Assembly (NCBI GenBank): GCA_023678885.1
Contig: CM042972.1
Location: 13,908,501-13,972,500 of the forward strand
Origin: Pogostemon cablin
Lineage: Eukaryota > Streptophyta > Magnoliopsida > Lamiales > Lamiaceae
Direction of reading: 5' to 3'
Length of the DNA stretch: 64,000 nt
Shown here piece after piece: positions 15,032 to 29,300 of the stretch. Position 1 is the first letter of the stretch; every line of letters begins with the position of its first letter. The translations under genes were made by a program, and so were the position numbers. The notes below the pieces were generated by a model, which was not told where the DNA came from, made no database searches, and saw nothing but the letters and a program-made list of their open reading frames with translations.

Positions 15032-18000
15032 TCCATCTTCATGATGCTCATTTCCTTCACTATATGCTAATTTCCTTCATCATTATCTGTATTTCCTTCA
15101 TCATGATGCCTATTTCCTACACTATGATGCTCATTTTTCTTCATCATGATGCATGTTTCTTTCATCACAATGCATATTTCCTTCATCATGATGCCCAATT
15201 CCAACGTCATTATGGTTATTTCTACATCATGATGCTCATTTCATTTATCTTGATGAATATTTCCATCATCATGATGCTCATTTCCGAAATCATTATATAT
15301 ATTTTCTTCATCATGATGCTCATTTCCATCATCATGATGATCATTTCCTTCATGTCTTCTTAGTCATGATGCTAATTTCTATCGCCATGATGCTAATATA
15401 CGTCATCATGATGCGTACTTCCTTCATCTTGATGCTCAATTCCTAAATCATGATGCTCATTTCATTCCTAATGATTCATATTTCCTTCATTATGATGCTA
15501 ATTTCTATCATTATGATGCGTACTTCCTTCATCATGATGCTCATTTCAAACATCATGATGATCATTTCCTTCATCATTTTCACCATAATGACCCTCATTT
15601 CAATTTTCATGAGGCATAAATCCATCATAATGATGCTCATTTTGTTCATCAAAATGTGCATTTCCTTTATCATGATACTTATTTCAAACATCAAGATGCT
15701 CATTTCCTTCATCATGATTATTAATTCCGATGTCATTATGGTCATTTTCTTCATCAGATGCTCATTTTATTCATCATGATGCGTATTTGCTTCATCATGA
15801 TGCTCATTTCCTACATGATAATGCTGATTTCCTTCACCATGATTCGAATTCCCTTCATAATGATGCTCATTTCCTATATCATGATGCTCATTTCCTTAAT
15901 CATGCTGTATATTTCCTTCATCATGATGATCATTTCCTATGTCATTATGGTCATCTCTTTTATCATGATGCTCATTTCATTCATCACGATGCTAATTTCC
16001 ATCGTCATGATGATATTTCTTTCATCGTGATGCTCATTTCCTACATCAATATACTCATTTCATTCATCATGATGTATATTTCCATCATCATGTTGCTTAT
16101 TTCCTTCATCATGATACAAAAATCCTTCATCCTGATGCGTATTTACGTCATCATGATGCATGTTTCATTCAACATGATGCTCATTTCCTACATCATGATG
16201 CTCATTTCCTTCATCATTATAGTCATTTCCTTCACTATATGCTAATTTCCTTCATCATTATCAGTATTTCCTTCATCACGATGCTTATTTCTTACACTAT
16301 GATGCTCATTTCCTTCATCATGATGCATGTTTCTTTCATCACAATGCATATTTCCTTCATCATGATGCCCAATTCCTACAACATTATACTCATTTCTTTC
16401 ATCATGATTCATATTTCCTTTATCATGATGCTCATTTCATTCATCATGATGCTCATTTCCTACGTCATTATGGTCATTTCATAATCATGATGCTCATTTC
16501 GTTCGTCTTAATGCATATTTCCGTCACCATGATGCTCATTTCCTACAAAATTATACATATTTCCTTCATCATGATGATCATTTCCTTCATCGTGAAGCTC
16601 ATTTCCTTCATCATGATGCATGTCTTATTTATCATGATGCTAATATATTTCATCATGATACTCATTTTTTACATCACGATGGTCATTTTTTTCATCATGA
16701 TTCATATTTTCTTCATCATTATGCCCATTTCCTTCATCATGATTCTCATTTCATTCATCATGATACATATTTCCTTCATCTAGATAATCATTTCCTACGT
16801 CATTATGGTCATTTCTTCATCATGATGCTCATTTCCAAAATCATTATATATATTTCCTTCATCATGATGCACATTTCCATCATCATGATGATCATTTCCT
16901 TCATGTCTTCTTCAGCATGATGCTAATTTCTATCGTCATGATGCGTACTTCCTTCATCTTGATGCTCAATCCCTAAATCATGATGCTCATTTAATTCATA
17001 ATGATGCATATTTCCTTCATCATGATGCTAATTTCTATCATCATGATGCGTACTTACTTCATCATGATGCTCATTTCAAACATCATGATGATCATTTCCT
17101 TCATCATGATGCAAATTTTCATCATAATGATCCTCATTTCAATTATCATGATGCATAAATCCATCATAATGATCCTCATTTCGTTCATCAATATGTGCAT
17201 TTCCTTTGTCATGATACTCATTTCAAACATCATGATGCTCATTTCCTTCATCATGATTATTAATTCCTAAGTCATTATGGTCATTTTCTTCATCATGATG
17301 CTCATTTCCTACATGATAATGCTGTTTCCTTCACCATGATGCGTATTTCCTTTATAATGATGCTCATTTCCTATATCATGATGCTCATTTCCATCATCAT
17401 GATGTATATTTGTTTCATCATGATGATCATTTCCTATGTCATTAAGGTCATCTCCTTTATCATGACACACATTTCATTCACCACGATGCTAATTTCCATC
17501 ATCATGATGTTTCCTTCATCATGATGCTCATTTCCTACATCAATATACTCATTTCATTCATCATGATGCATATTTCCATCATCATGTTGCTTATTTCCTT
17601 CATCATAATACAAAAATCCTTCATCCTGATGCGTATTTACGTCATCTTGATGCATGTTTTATTCAACATGATGCTCATTTCCTACATCATGATGCACATT
17701 TCCTTCATCATTATGGTCTTTTCCTTCACTATATGCTAATTTCTTTCATCATTATCTGTATTTCCTTCATCATGATGCTTATTTCCTACACTATGATGCT
17801 CATTTCCTTCATAATGATGAATGTTTCTTTCATCACAATGCATATTTCCTTCATCATGATGCCCAATTCCTACGTCATTATACTCATTTCTTTCATCATG
17901 ATTCATATTTCCTTTATCATGATGCCCATTTCTTTCATCATGATGCTTATTTCCTACGTCATTATGGTCATTTCTTAATCATGATGCTCATTTCATTCGT

Positions 18001-21000
18001 CTTAATGCATATTTCCGTCACCAAGATGCTCATTTCCTACAAAATTATACATATTTCCTTAATCATGATGATTATTTCCTTCATCGTGAAGCTCATTTTC
18101 TAGGTCATTATGATCATTTCCTTCATCATGATACATGTTTTATTCACCATGATGCTAATATATTTCATCATGATACTCATTTTTTACATCATGATGCTCA
18201 TTTTCTTCATCATGATTCATATTTTCTTCATCATTATGCCCATTTCCTTAATCATGATGCTCATTTCATTCATAATGATACATATTTCCTTCATCTAGAT
18301 AATCATTTCCTACGTCATTACAGTCATTTCTTCATCATGATGCTCATTTCATTCATCTTGATGAATATTTCCATCATCATGATGCTCATTTTCGAAATCA
18401 TTATATATATTTCCTTCATCATAATGCTCAATTCCATCATCATGATGATCATTTCCTTCGTGTCTTCTTCGTCATGATCCTAATTACTATCGTCATGATG
18501 CTAATATACGACATCATGATGCATACTTCCTTCATCTTGATGCTCAATCCCTAAATCATGATGCTCATTTCATTTATAATGAAGCATATTTCCTTCATCA
18601 TGATGCTAATTTCTATCATCATGATGCGTACTTACTTCATCATGATGCTCATTTCAAACATCATGATGATCATTTCCATCATCATGATGCAAATTTTCAT
18701 CATAATGATCTTCATTTCAATTATCATGATGCATAAATCCATCATAATGATGCTCATTTCGTTCATCAATATGTGCATTTCCTTTATCATGATACTCATT
18801 TCAAACATCATGATGCTCATTTCCTTCATCATGATTATTAATTCCGAAGTCATTATGGTCATTTTCATCATCATGATGCTAATTTCATTCATCATGATGC
18901 GTATTTCATTCATCATGATGCTCATTTCCTACACCATAATGCTGATTTCCTTCACAATGATGCGTATTTCCTTCATAATGATGCTCATTTGCAATATCAT
19001 GATGCTCATTTCCTTCATTATGATGTATATTTCCTTCATCATGACGATCATTTCCTTTGTCATTATGGCCATCTCTTTTATCATGATGCTCATTCCATTC
19101 ATCACGATGCTAATTTCCATCATCATGATGATATTTCCTTTATCGTGATACTCATTTTCTACATCAATATGCTCATTTCTTTCATCATGATGCTAATTTC
19201 CTTCATCATTATGGTCATTTCCTTCATTATGATGCTAATTTCCTTCGACATTATCCGTATTTCCTTCATCATGATGCTTATTTCGTTCATCATGATGCAA
19301 ATTTTCATCATAATGATCCTCATTTCAATCATCATGATGCATAAATACATCATAATGTTGCTCATTTCGTTCATCAATATGTGCATTTCCTTTATCATGA
19401 TACTCATTTCCTTCATCATGATTATTAATTCTGAAGTCATTATGGTCATTTTCTTCATCATGATGCTCATTTCATTCATCGTGATGCGTATTTCATTCAT
19501 CATGATGCTCATTTCCTATGCCATAATGAAGATTTCCTTCACCATGATGCGTATTTCTTTCATAATGATGCTCATTTCCTATATCATGATGCTCATTTTC
19601 TTCATCATGACGATCATTTCCTTTGTCATTATGTCCATCTCTTTTATCATGATGCTCATTCCATTCATCACGATGCTAATTTACATCATCATGTTGATAT
19701 TTCCTTCATCGTGATACTCATTTCCTAAATCAATATGCTCATTTCTTTCATCATGATGTATATTTCCATCATCATGATGCTTATTTCCTTCATCATGATA
19801 TAGAAATCCTTCATCCTGATGCGTATTTCCGTCATCTTGATGCATGTTTCATTCAATATGATGCTCATTTCCTACATCATGATGCTCATTTCCTTTATCG
19901 TGATGCATATTTTCCTTCATTATGATGCACATTTCCTATGTCGTGATGTATATTTCCATCATAATGATGCTCATTTCCTTCATCATGATGCTCATTTCTT
20001 ACATCATGATTCCTATTTTCTTTTTCATGTTGCTCATTTCCTTCATCATGATGCTCATTTCCTTCATCATTATGGTCATTTCCTTCATTATGATGCTAAT
20101 TTCCTTCGACATTTCCGTATTTCCTTCATCATGATGCTTATTTCCTACACTATGATGCTCATTTCCTTCATCATGATGCATGTTTCTTTCATAACAATGC
20201 ATATTTCCTTCATCATGATGCTCATTTCCTTCATCAAAATGCTCATTTCCTTCATCAAGATGATAATTTCCCACGTCATTATGGTCATTTCTTAATCATG
20301 GTGCTCATTTCATTCTTCTTAATGCATATTTCCATCACCTTGATGCTTATTTCCCGCAAAATTATACATATTTCCTTAATCATGATGATCATTTACTTCA
20401 TCGTGAAGCTCATTTCCTATGTCATTATGATCATTTCTTTCATCATGATGCATGTCTTCTTCATCATGATGCTAATATACTTCATCATGGTGCGTATTTC
20501 CTTCATCATGATACTCATTTTCTACATCAAGATGCTCATTTTCTTCATCATGATTCATATTTCCTTATCATTATGCCCATTTCCTTCATCATGATGCTCA
20601 TTTCCTTCATCATGATGCATATTTCCTTCATCTAGATAATCATTTTCTACGTCATTATGGTCATTTCTTCATCATGATGCTCATTTCATTCATCTTGATG
20701 AATATTTCCATCATCACGATGCTCATTTCCGAAATCATTATATATATTTCCTTCATCATTATGATGATCATTTCCTTCATCGTAATGCTCAATTGCACTT
20801 CATTATGCTCATTTCCTTTAGGACTTCTTCGTCATGATGCTAATTTCTATCGTCATGATGCTAATATACGTCATCATGATACGTACTTCCTTCATCATGA
20901 TGCTCTATTCCTAAATCATGATGCTCATTTCATTCATAATGATGCATATTTCCTTCATCATGATGATAATTTCTATCTTCATGATGCTCATTTCAAATAA

Positions 21001-21660
21001 CATGAAGATCATTTCCTTTATCATGATGCAAAATTTCATCATACTGATCCTCATTTCAATCATCATGATGAATAAATCCATCATAATGATGCTCATCTCG
21101 TTCATCAATATGTGCATTTCCTTTATCATGATACTCATTTCCAACACCATGATGCTCATTTCCTTCATCATGATTATTAATTCCGAAGTCATTATGGTCA
21201 TTATATTCATCATGATGCTCACTTCATTCATCATGATGCGTATTTCCTTTATCTTGATGCTCATTTCCTACATGATGATGCTGATTTCCTTCACCATGAT
21301 GCGTTTTTCCTTCATAATGATACTCATTTCTTATATCATGATGCTCATTTCCTTCATCGTGATGTATATTTCCTTCATCTTGATGATCATTTCCTATGTC
21401 ATTATGGTCATCTCTTTTATCATGATGCTCATTTCATTCATCACGATGCTAATTCCCGTCATCTTGATGCATGTTTCATTCAACATGATGCTAATTTAAA
21501 TCATAATGATGCATATTTCCTTCATCATGATGCTAATTTCTATCTTCATGATGCGTACTTCCTTCATCATGATGCTCATTTCAAACATCATGATGATCAT
21601 TTCCTTCATCATGCTGCAAATTTTCATCATAATGATCCTCATTTCAATAGTCATGATGCA
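15032..21660 (+). repeat. Diverged duplicate of the satellite block at 1-4,140 plus about 10,500-13,040
   Basis: The order of variant monomers from 15,032 to about 19,180 follows that from the window start to about 4,140, at an offset of 15,032 to 15,054 (32 matches 15,064; 1,433 matches 16,487; 2,941 matches 17,981; 3,517 matches 18,558). From about 19,150 to 21,660 it follows 10,500-13,040 at an offset of 8,680, then 8,618 (11,139 matches 19,819; 12,300 matches 20,918; 12,888 matches 21,506). Point differences are scattered throughout, so this duplication is older than repeat A. The missing middle, about 6.4 kb, corresponds to the extra repeat-A material of the first copy. Confidence 0.85.
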
Positions 21661-23399
21661 TAAGTCCATCACAATGATGCTCATTTCGTTCATCAATATG
21701 TGCATTTCATTTATCATGATACTCATTTCCAACATCATGATGCTCATTTCCTTCATCATGATTATTAATTCTGAAGTCATTATGGTCATTTTCTTCATCG
21801 TGAAGCTCATTTCCTACGTCTTTATGACATTTCCTTCATCATGATGCATGTCTTCTTCATCATGAAGCTAATATACTTCATCATGATGCATATTTCCTTC
21901 TTCATGATGCTCATTTTCTACATCACGATGCTCATTTCCTTCATCGTGAAGCATATTTCCTTCATCTAGATAATCATTTCCTATGTCATTATGGTCATTA
22001 TGCCCAATTCCTACATCATTATACTCATTTCCTTCATCATGATTCATATTTCCTTTATCATGATACTCATTTTCATCATCATGATGCTCATTTACATCAT
22101 CATGATGCTCATTTCCTTCATCAAGATGATAATTTCCTACGTCATTATGGTCATTTCTTAATCATGATGCTCATTTCATTCATCTTAATGTATATTTCCG
22201 TCACCTTGATGCTTATTTCCTGCAAAATTATATATATTTTCTTCATTATGATGATCATTTTCTTCATCGTGAAGCTCATTTCCTACGTCATTATGATCAT
22301 TTCCATCATCATGATGCATGTCTTCTTCATCATGATGCTAATATACTTTATCATGATGCGTATTTCCTTCATCATGAAACTTATTTTTTACATCACGATG
22401 TTCATTTTCTTCATCATGATTCATATTTCCTTCATTATTATGCCCATTTCCTTCATCATGATGCTCGTTTCCTTCAACATGATGCATATTTCCTTCATCT
22501 AGATAATCATTTCCTACGTCATTATGGTCATTTCTTCATCATGATGCTCATTTCATTCATCTTGATGAATATTTCCATCATCATGATACTCATTTCCGAA
22601 TTCATTATATATATTTCCTTCATCATGATGCTCATTTCCATCATCATAATTATCATTTCCTTCATGTCTTCTTTGTCATGATGCTAATATACGTCATCAT
22701 GATGCGTACTTCCTTCATCATGATGCACAATTACTCAATCATGATGCTCATTTCATTCATAATGATGCATATTTCCTTCATCATGATACTAATTTCTATC
22801 TTCATGATGCGTACTTCCTTCATCATGATGCTCAATTAAAACATCATGATGATCATTTCCTTCATCATGATGCAAATTTTCATCATAATGAATCCTCATT
22901 TCAATCATCATGACGCATAAATCCCTCATAATGATGCACATTTCGTTCATCAATATGTGCATTTCCTTTATCATGATACTCATTCCCAACATCATGATGC
23001 ACATTTCCTTCATCATTATTATTAATTCCGAAGTCATTATGGTCATTTTATTCATTATGATGCTCATTTCATTCATCATGATGTATATTTCCTTCATCAT
23101 AATGCTCATTTCCTACATTATGATGCTGATTTCCTTCACCATGATGCGTATTTCCTTCATAATGATGCTCATTTCCTATAATGATGCTCATTTCCTTCAT
23201 CATGATGATCATTTCCTATGTCATTATGCTCATCTCTTTTATAATGATGTTCATTTCATTCATCACGATGCTAATTTCCATCATCATGATGATATTTCCT
23301 TCATCGTGATGCTCATTTCCTACATCAATATGCTCATTTCTTTCATCATGATGTATATTACCATCATCATGATCCTTATTTACTTCATCTTGATATAGA

Positions 23400-26300
23400 A
23401 ATCCTTCATCCTGATGCGTATTTCCGTCATCTTGATGCGTGTTTCATTCAACAAGAATCTTATTTTCAACATCATGATGCTCATTTCCTTTATCGTGATG
23501 CATATTTTTCTTCATCATGATGCACATTACCTACGTCACAATAAATATTTCCATCGTAATGATGCTCATTTCCTTCATCATGATGCATGTTTCTTTCATC
23601 ACAATGCTTATTTCCTTCATCATGATGCCCAATTCCTATATCATTATACTCATTTCCTTCATCATGATTCATATTTCCTTTGTCATGATGCTCATTTCCT
23701 TCAACATGATGCTCATTTCCTTCATCAAGTTGATCTTTTCCTACGTCATTATGGTCATTTCTTAATGCATATTTCTGTCACCTTGATGCTCGTTTTTCAC
23801 AAAATTATACATATTTCCTTCATCGTGATGCTTATTTCCTACGTAATTATGATCATTTCGTTCATCATGATGCATGTCTTCTCCATCATCATGCTAATAT
23901 ACTTCATCATGATGCGTATTTCTTTCATCATGATACTCATTTTTTACATCACGATGCTCATTTTCTTCATCATGATTCATATTTCCTTCATCATTATGAC
24001 CATTTCCTTCATCATGATGCTCATTTCCTTCAACATGATGCTCATTACCTACATCATGATGCTCATTTCTTTTATCGTGATGCATATTTTCCTTCATCAT
24101 GATGCACATTTCCTACGTCATGATGAATATTTCCATCATAATGATGCTCATTTCTTACATCACGATTCCTATTTCCTTCATCATGATGCTCATTTCCTTT
24201 ATCTCGATGATCATTTCCTTCATCATTATGGTAATTTCCTTCACTATGATGCTAATTTCCTTCATCATTATCCGTATTTCCTTCATCATGATGCTTATTT
24301 CCTACACTATGATGCTCATTTCCTTCATCATGATGCTTCTTTCATTATAAATCATATTTCCTTCATCATGAAACCCAATTCCTACATCATTATACTCATT
24401 TCCTTCATCATGATTCATATTTCCTTTATCATGATGCTCATTTCCATCATAATGATGCTCATTTCCTTCATCAAGATGAACATTTCCTACGTCATTATGG
24501 TCATTTCTTAATCATGATGCTTATTTAATTCATCTTAATGCATATTTCCCTCACCTTGATGCTCATTTCCTGCAAAATTATTCATATTTCCTTCATTATG
24601 ATGATCATTTCCTTCATCGTGAAGCTCATTTCCTACGTCATTATGATCATTTTCTTCATCATGATGCATGTCTTCTTCATCAAGACGCTAATATACTTCA
24701 TCATGATGCGTATTTCCTTAATCATGATATTTATTTTCTACATCACGATGCTCATTTTCTTCATCATGATTCATATTTCCTTCATCAATATGCCCATTTC
24801 CTTCATAATGATGCTCATTTCCTTCATCATGATACATATTTCCTTCATCTAGATAATCATTTCCTTTGTCATTAAGGTTATTTCTTCATCACGATGCTCA
24901 TTTCATTCATCTTGATGAATATTTCCATCATCACGATGCTCATTTCCGAAATCATTATATATATTTCCTTCATTATGATGCTCATTTCCATCATCATGAT
25001 GATCATTTCCTTCATCTTAATGCTCAATTCCTGCATCATTATCGTCATTTCCTTCATGTCTTCTTCGTCATGATGATAATTTCTATCGTCAAGATGCTAA
25101 TATACGTCATCATGATGCGTACTTCCTTCATCATTATGCTCAATTCCTAAATCATGATGCTCATTTCATTCATAATGATGGATATTTCCTTCATCATAAT
25201 GCTAATTTCTGTTTTCATGATGTGTACTTCCTTCATCATGATGCTCATTTCAAACATCATGATGATCATTTCCTTCATCATGATTCATATTTTCATCATA
25301 ATGATCCTCATTTCAATCATTATGATGCATAAATCCATTATAACAATACTCATTTCGTTCATCAATATGTGCATTTCCTTTCTCATGATACTCATTACCA
25401 ACATCAAGATGCTCATTTCCTTCATCATGATTATTAATTCCGATGTCATTATGGTCATTTTCTTCATCATGATGCTCATTTCATTCATCATGGTGCGTAT
25501 GTCCTTCATCATGATGCTCATTTCCTACATGATCATGATGATTTCCTTCACCATGATGTGTTTTTCCTTCGTAATGATGCTCATTTCCTATATCACGATG
25601 CTCATTTCCTTCCTCATGATGTATATTTCCTTCATCATGATGATCATTTCCTATGTCATTATGGTCATCTCTTTTATCATGATGCTCATTTCATTCATCA
25701 CAATGCTAATTTCCATCATCATGATGATATTTTCTTCATCGTGATGCTCATTTCCTACATCAATATGCTCATTTCTTTCATCATGATGCTCATTTTCTAC
25801 ATCATGATGCTCATTTCCTTCATTGTGATGCATATTTTCCTTTATCATGATTCACATTTCCTACGTCATGATGAATATTTCCATCATAATGATGCTCATT
25901 TCCTACATCACGATTCCTATTTCCATCTTCATGTTGCTCATTTTCTTCATCGTGATGCTCATTTCCTTCATCTCGATGATCATTTCCTTCATCATTATGG
26001 TCATTTCCTTTACTATGATGCTAATTTCCTTCATCATTATCTGTATTTCCTTCATCATGATGCTTATTTCCTACACTATGACGAACATTTCCTTCTTCAT
26101 GATGCATGTCTCTTTCATCACAATGCTTATTTCCTTCATCATGATGCCCAATTCCTACATCATTATACTCATTTCCTTCATCATGATTCATATTTCCTTT
26201 ATCATGATGCTCATTTCATTCAACATGATGCTCATTTCCTTCATAAAGTTGATCTTTTCCTACGTCATTATGGTCATTTCTTAATGCATATTTCTGTCAT

Positions 26301-29300
26301 CTTGATTCTAGTTTTCCACAAAATTATACATATTTCCTTCATCGTGATGCTCATTTCCTACGTAATTATGATCATTTCGTTCATCATGATGCATGTCTTC
26401 TCCATGATCATGCTAATATACCTCATCATGATGCGTATTTCTTTCATCATGATACTCATTTTTTACATCACGATGCTCATTTTCTTCATCATGATTCATA
26501 TTTCCTTCATCATTATGACCATTTCCTTCATCATGATGCTCATTTCCTTCAACATGATGCTCATTACCTACATCATGATGCTCATTTCTTTTATCGTGAT
26601 GCATATTTTCCTTCATCATGATGCACATTTCCTACGTCATGATGAATATTTCCATCATAATGATGCTCATTTCTTACATCACGATTCCTATTTCCTTCAT
26701 CATGATGCTCATTTCCTTTATCTCGATGATCATTTCCTTCATCATTATGGTAATTTCCTTCACTATGATGCTAATTTCCTTCATCATTATCCGTATTTCC
26801 TTCATCATGATGCTTATTTCCTACACTATGATGCTCATTTCCTTCATCATGATGCTTCTTTCATTATAAATCATATTTCCTTCATCATGAAACCCAATTC
26901 CTATATCATTATACTCATTTCCTTCATCATGATTCATATTTCTTTTATCATGATGCTCATTTCCATCATAATGATGCTCATTTCCTTCATCAAGATGAAC
27001 ATTTACTACGTCATTATGGTCATTTCTTAATCATGATGCTCATTTCATTCATCTTAATGCATATTTCCGTCACCTTGATGCTCATTTCCTGCAAAATTAT
27101 ACGTATTTCCTTCATTATGATGATCATTTCCTTCATCGTGAAGCTCATTTCCTACGTCATTATGATCATTTTCTTCATCATGATGCATGTCTTCTTCATC
27201 AAGATGCTAATATACTTCATCATGATGCGTATTTCCTTAATCATGATATTTATTTTCTACATCACGATGCTCATTTTCTTCATCATGATTCATATTTCCT
27301 TCATCAATATGCCCATTTCCTTCATAATGATGCTCATTTCCTTCATCATGATACATATTTCCTTCATCTAGATAATTATTTCCTTTGTCATTAAGGTTAT
27401 TTCTTCATCACGATGCTCATTTCATTCATCTTGATGAATATTTCCATCATCACGATGCTCATTTCCGAAATCATTATATATATTTCCTTCATCATGATGC
27501 TCATTTCCATCATCATGATGATCATTTCCTTCATCTTAATGCTCAATTCCTGCATCATTATCGTCATTTCCTTCATGTCTTCTTCGTCATGATGCTAATA
27601 TACGTCATCATGATGCGTACTTCCTTCATCATTATGCTCAATTCCTAAATCATGATGCTCATTTCATTCATAATGATGGATATTTCCTTCATCATGATGC
27701 TAATTTCTGTTTTCATGATGTGTACTTCCTTCATCATGATGCTCATTTCAAACATCATGATGATCATTTCCTTCATCATGATTCATATTTTCATCATAAT
27801 GATCCTCATTTCAATCATTATGATGCATAAATCCATTATAACAATACTCATTTCGTTCATCAATATGTGCATTTCCTTTATCATGATACTCATTACCAAC
27901 ATCAAGATGCTCATTTTCTTCATCATGATTATTAATTCCGATGTCATTATGGTCATTTTCTTCATCATGATGCTTATTTTATTCATCATGGTGCGTATGT
28001 CCTTCATCATGATGCTCATTTCCTACATGATCATGATGATTTCCTTCACCATGATGTGTTTTTCCTTCGTAATGATGCTCATTTCCTATATCACGATGCT
28101 CATTTCCTTCATCATGATGTATATTTCCTTCATCATGATGATCATTTCCTATGTCATTATGGTCATCTCTTTTATCATGATGCTCATTTCATTCATCACA
28201 ATGCTAATTTCCATCATCATGATGATATTTCCTTCATCGTGATGCTCATTTCCTACATCAATATGCTCATTTCTTTCATCATGATGCTCATTTTCTACAT
28301 CATGATGCTCATTTCCTTCATTGTGATGCATATTTTCCTTCATCATGATTCACATTTTCTACGTCATGATGAATATTTCCATCATAATGATGCTCATTTC
28401 CTACATCACGATTCCTATTTCCATCTTCATGTTGCTCATTTTCTTCATCGTGATGCTCATTTCCTTCATCTCGATGATCATTTCCTTCATCATTATGGTC
28501 ATTTCCTTTACTATGATGCTAATTTCCTTCATCATTATCTGTATTTCCTTCATCATGATGCTTATTTCCTACACTATGACGAACATTTCCTTCATCATGA
28601 TGCATGTCTCTTTCATCCCAATGCTTATTTCCTTCATCATGATGCCCAATTCCTACATCATTATACTCATTTCCTTCATCATGATTCATATTTCCTTTAT
28701 CATGATGCTCATTTCCTTCAACATGATGCTCATTTCCTTCATCAAGTTGATCTTTTCCTACGTCATTATGGTCATTTCTTAATGCATATTTCTGTCACCA
28801 TGATGATTGTTTCCCACAAAATTATACATATTTCCTTCATCGTGATGCTCATTTCCCACATAATTATGATCATTTCCTTCATCATGATGCATGTCTTCTC
28901 CTTCATCATGCAAATATACCTCATCATGATGCGTATTTCCTTCATCATGATACTCATTTTTTACATCACGATGCTCATTTTCTTCATCATGATTCATATT
29001 TCCTTCATCATTATGCCCATTTCCGTCATCATGATGCTCATTTCCTTCAACATGATGCTAATTACCTACATCATGATGCTCATTTCTTTTATCGTGATGC
29101 ATATTTTCCTTCATCATGATGCACATTTCCTACGTTATGATGAATGTTTCCATCATAATGATGCTCATTTCCTACATCACGATTCCTATTTCCTTCATCA
29201 TGATGCTCATTTCCTTCATCTCGATGATCATTTCCTTTATCATTATGGTAATTTCCTTCACTATGATGCTAATTACCTTCATCATTATCCGTATTTCCTT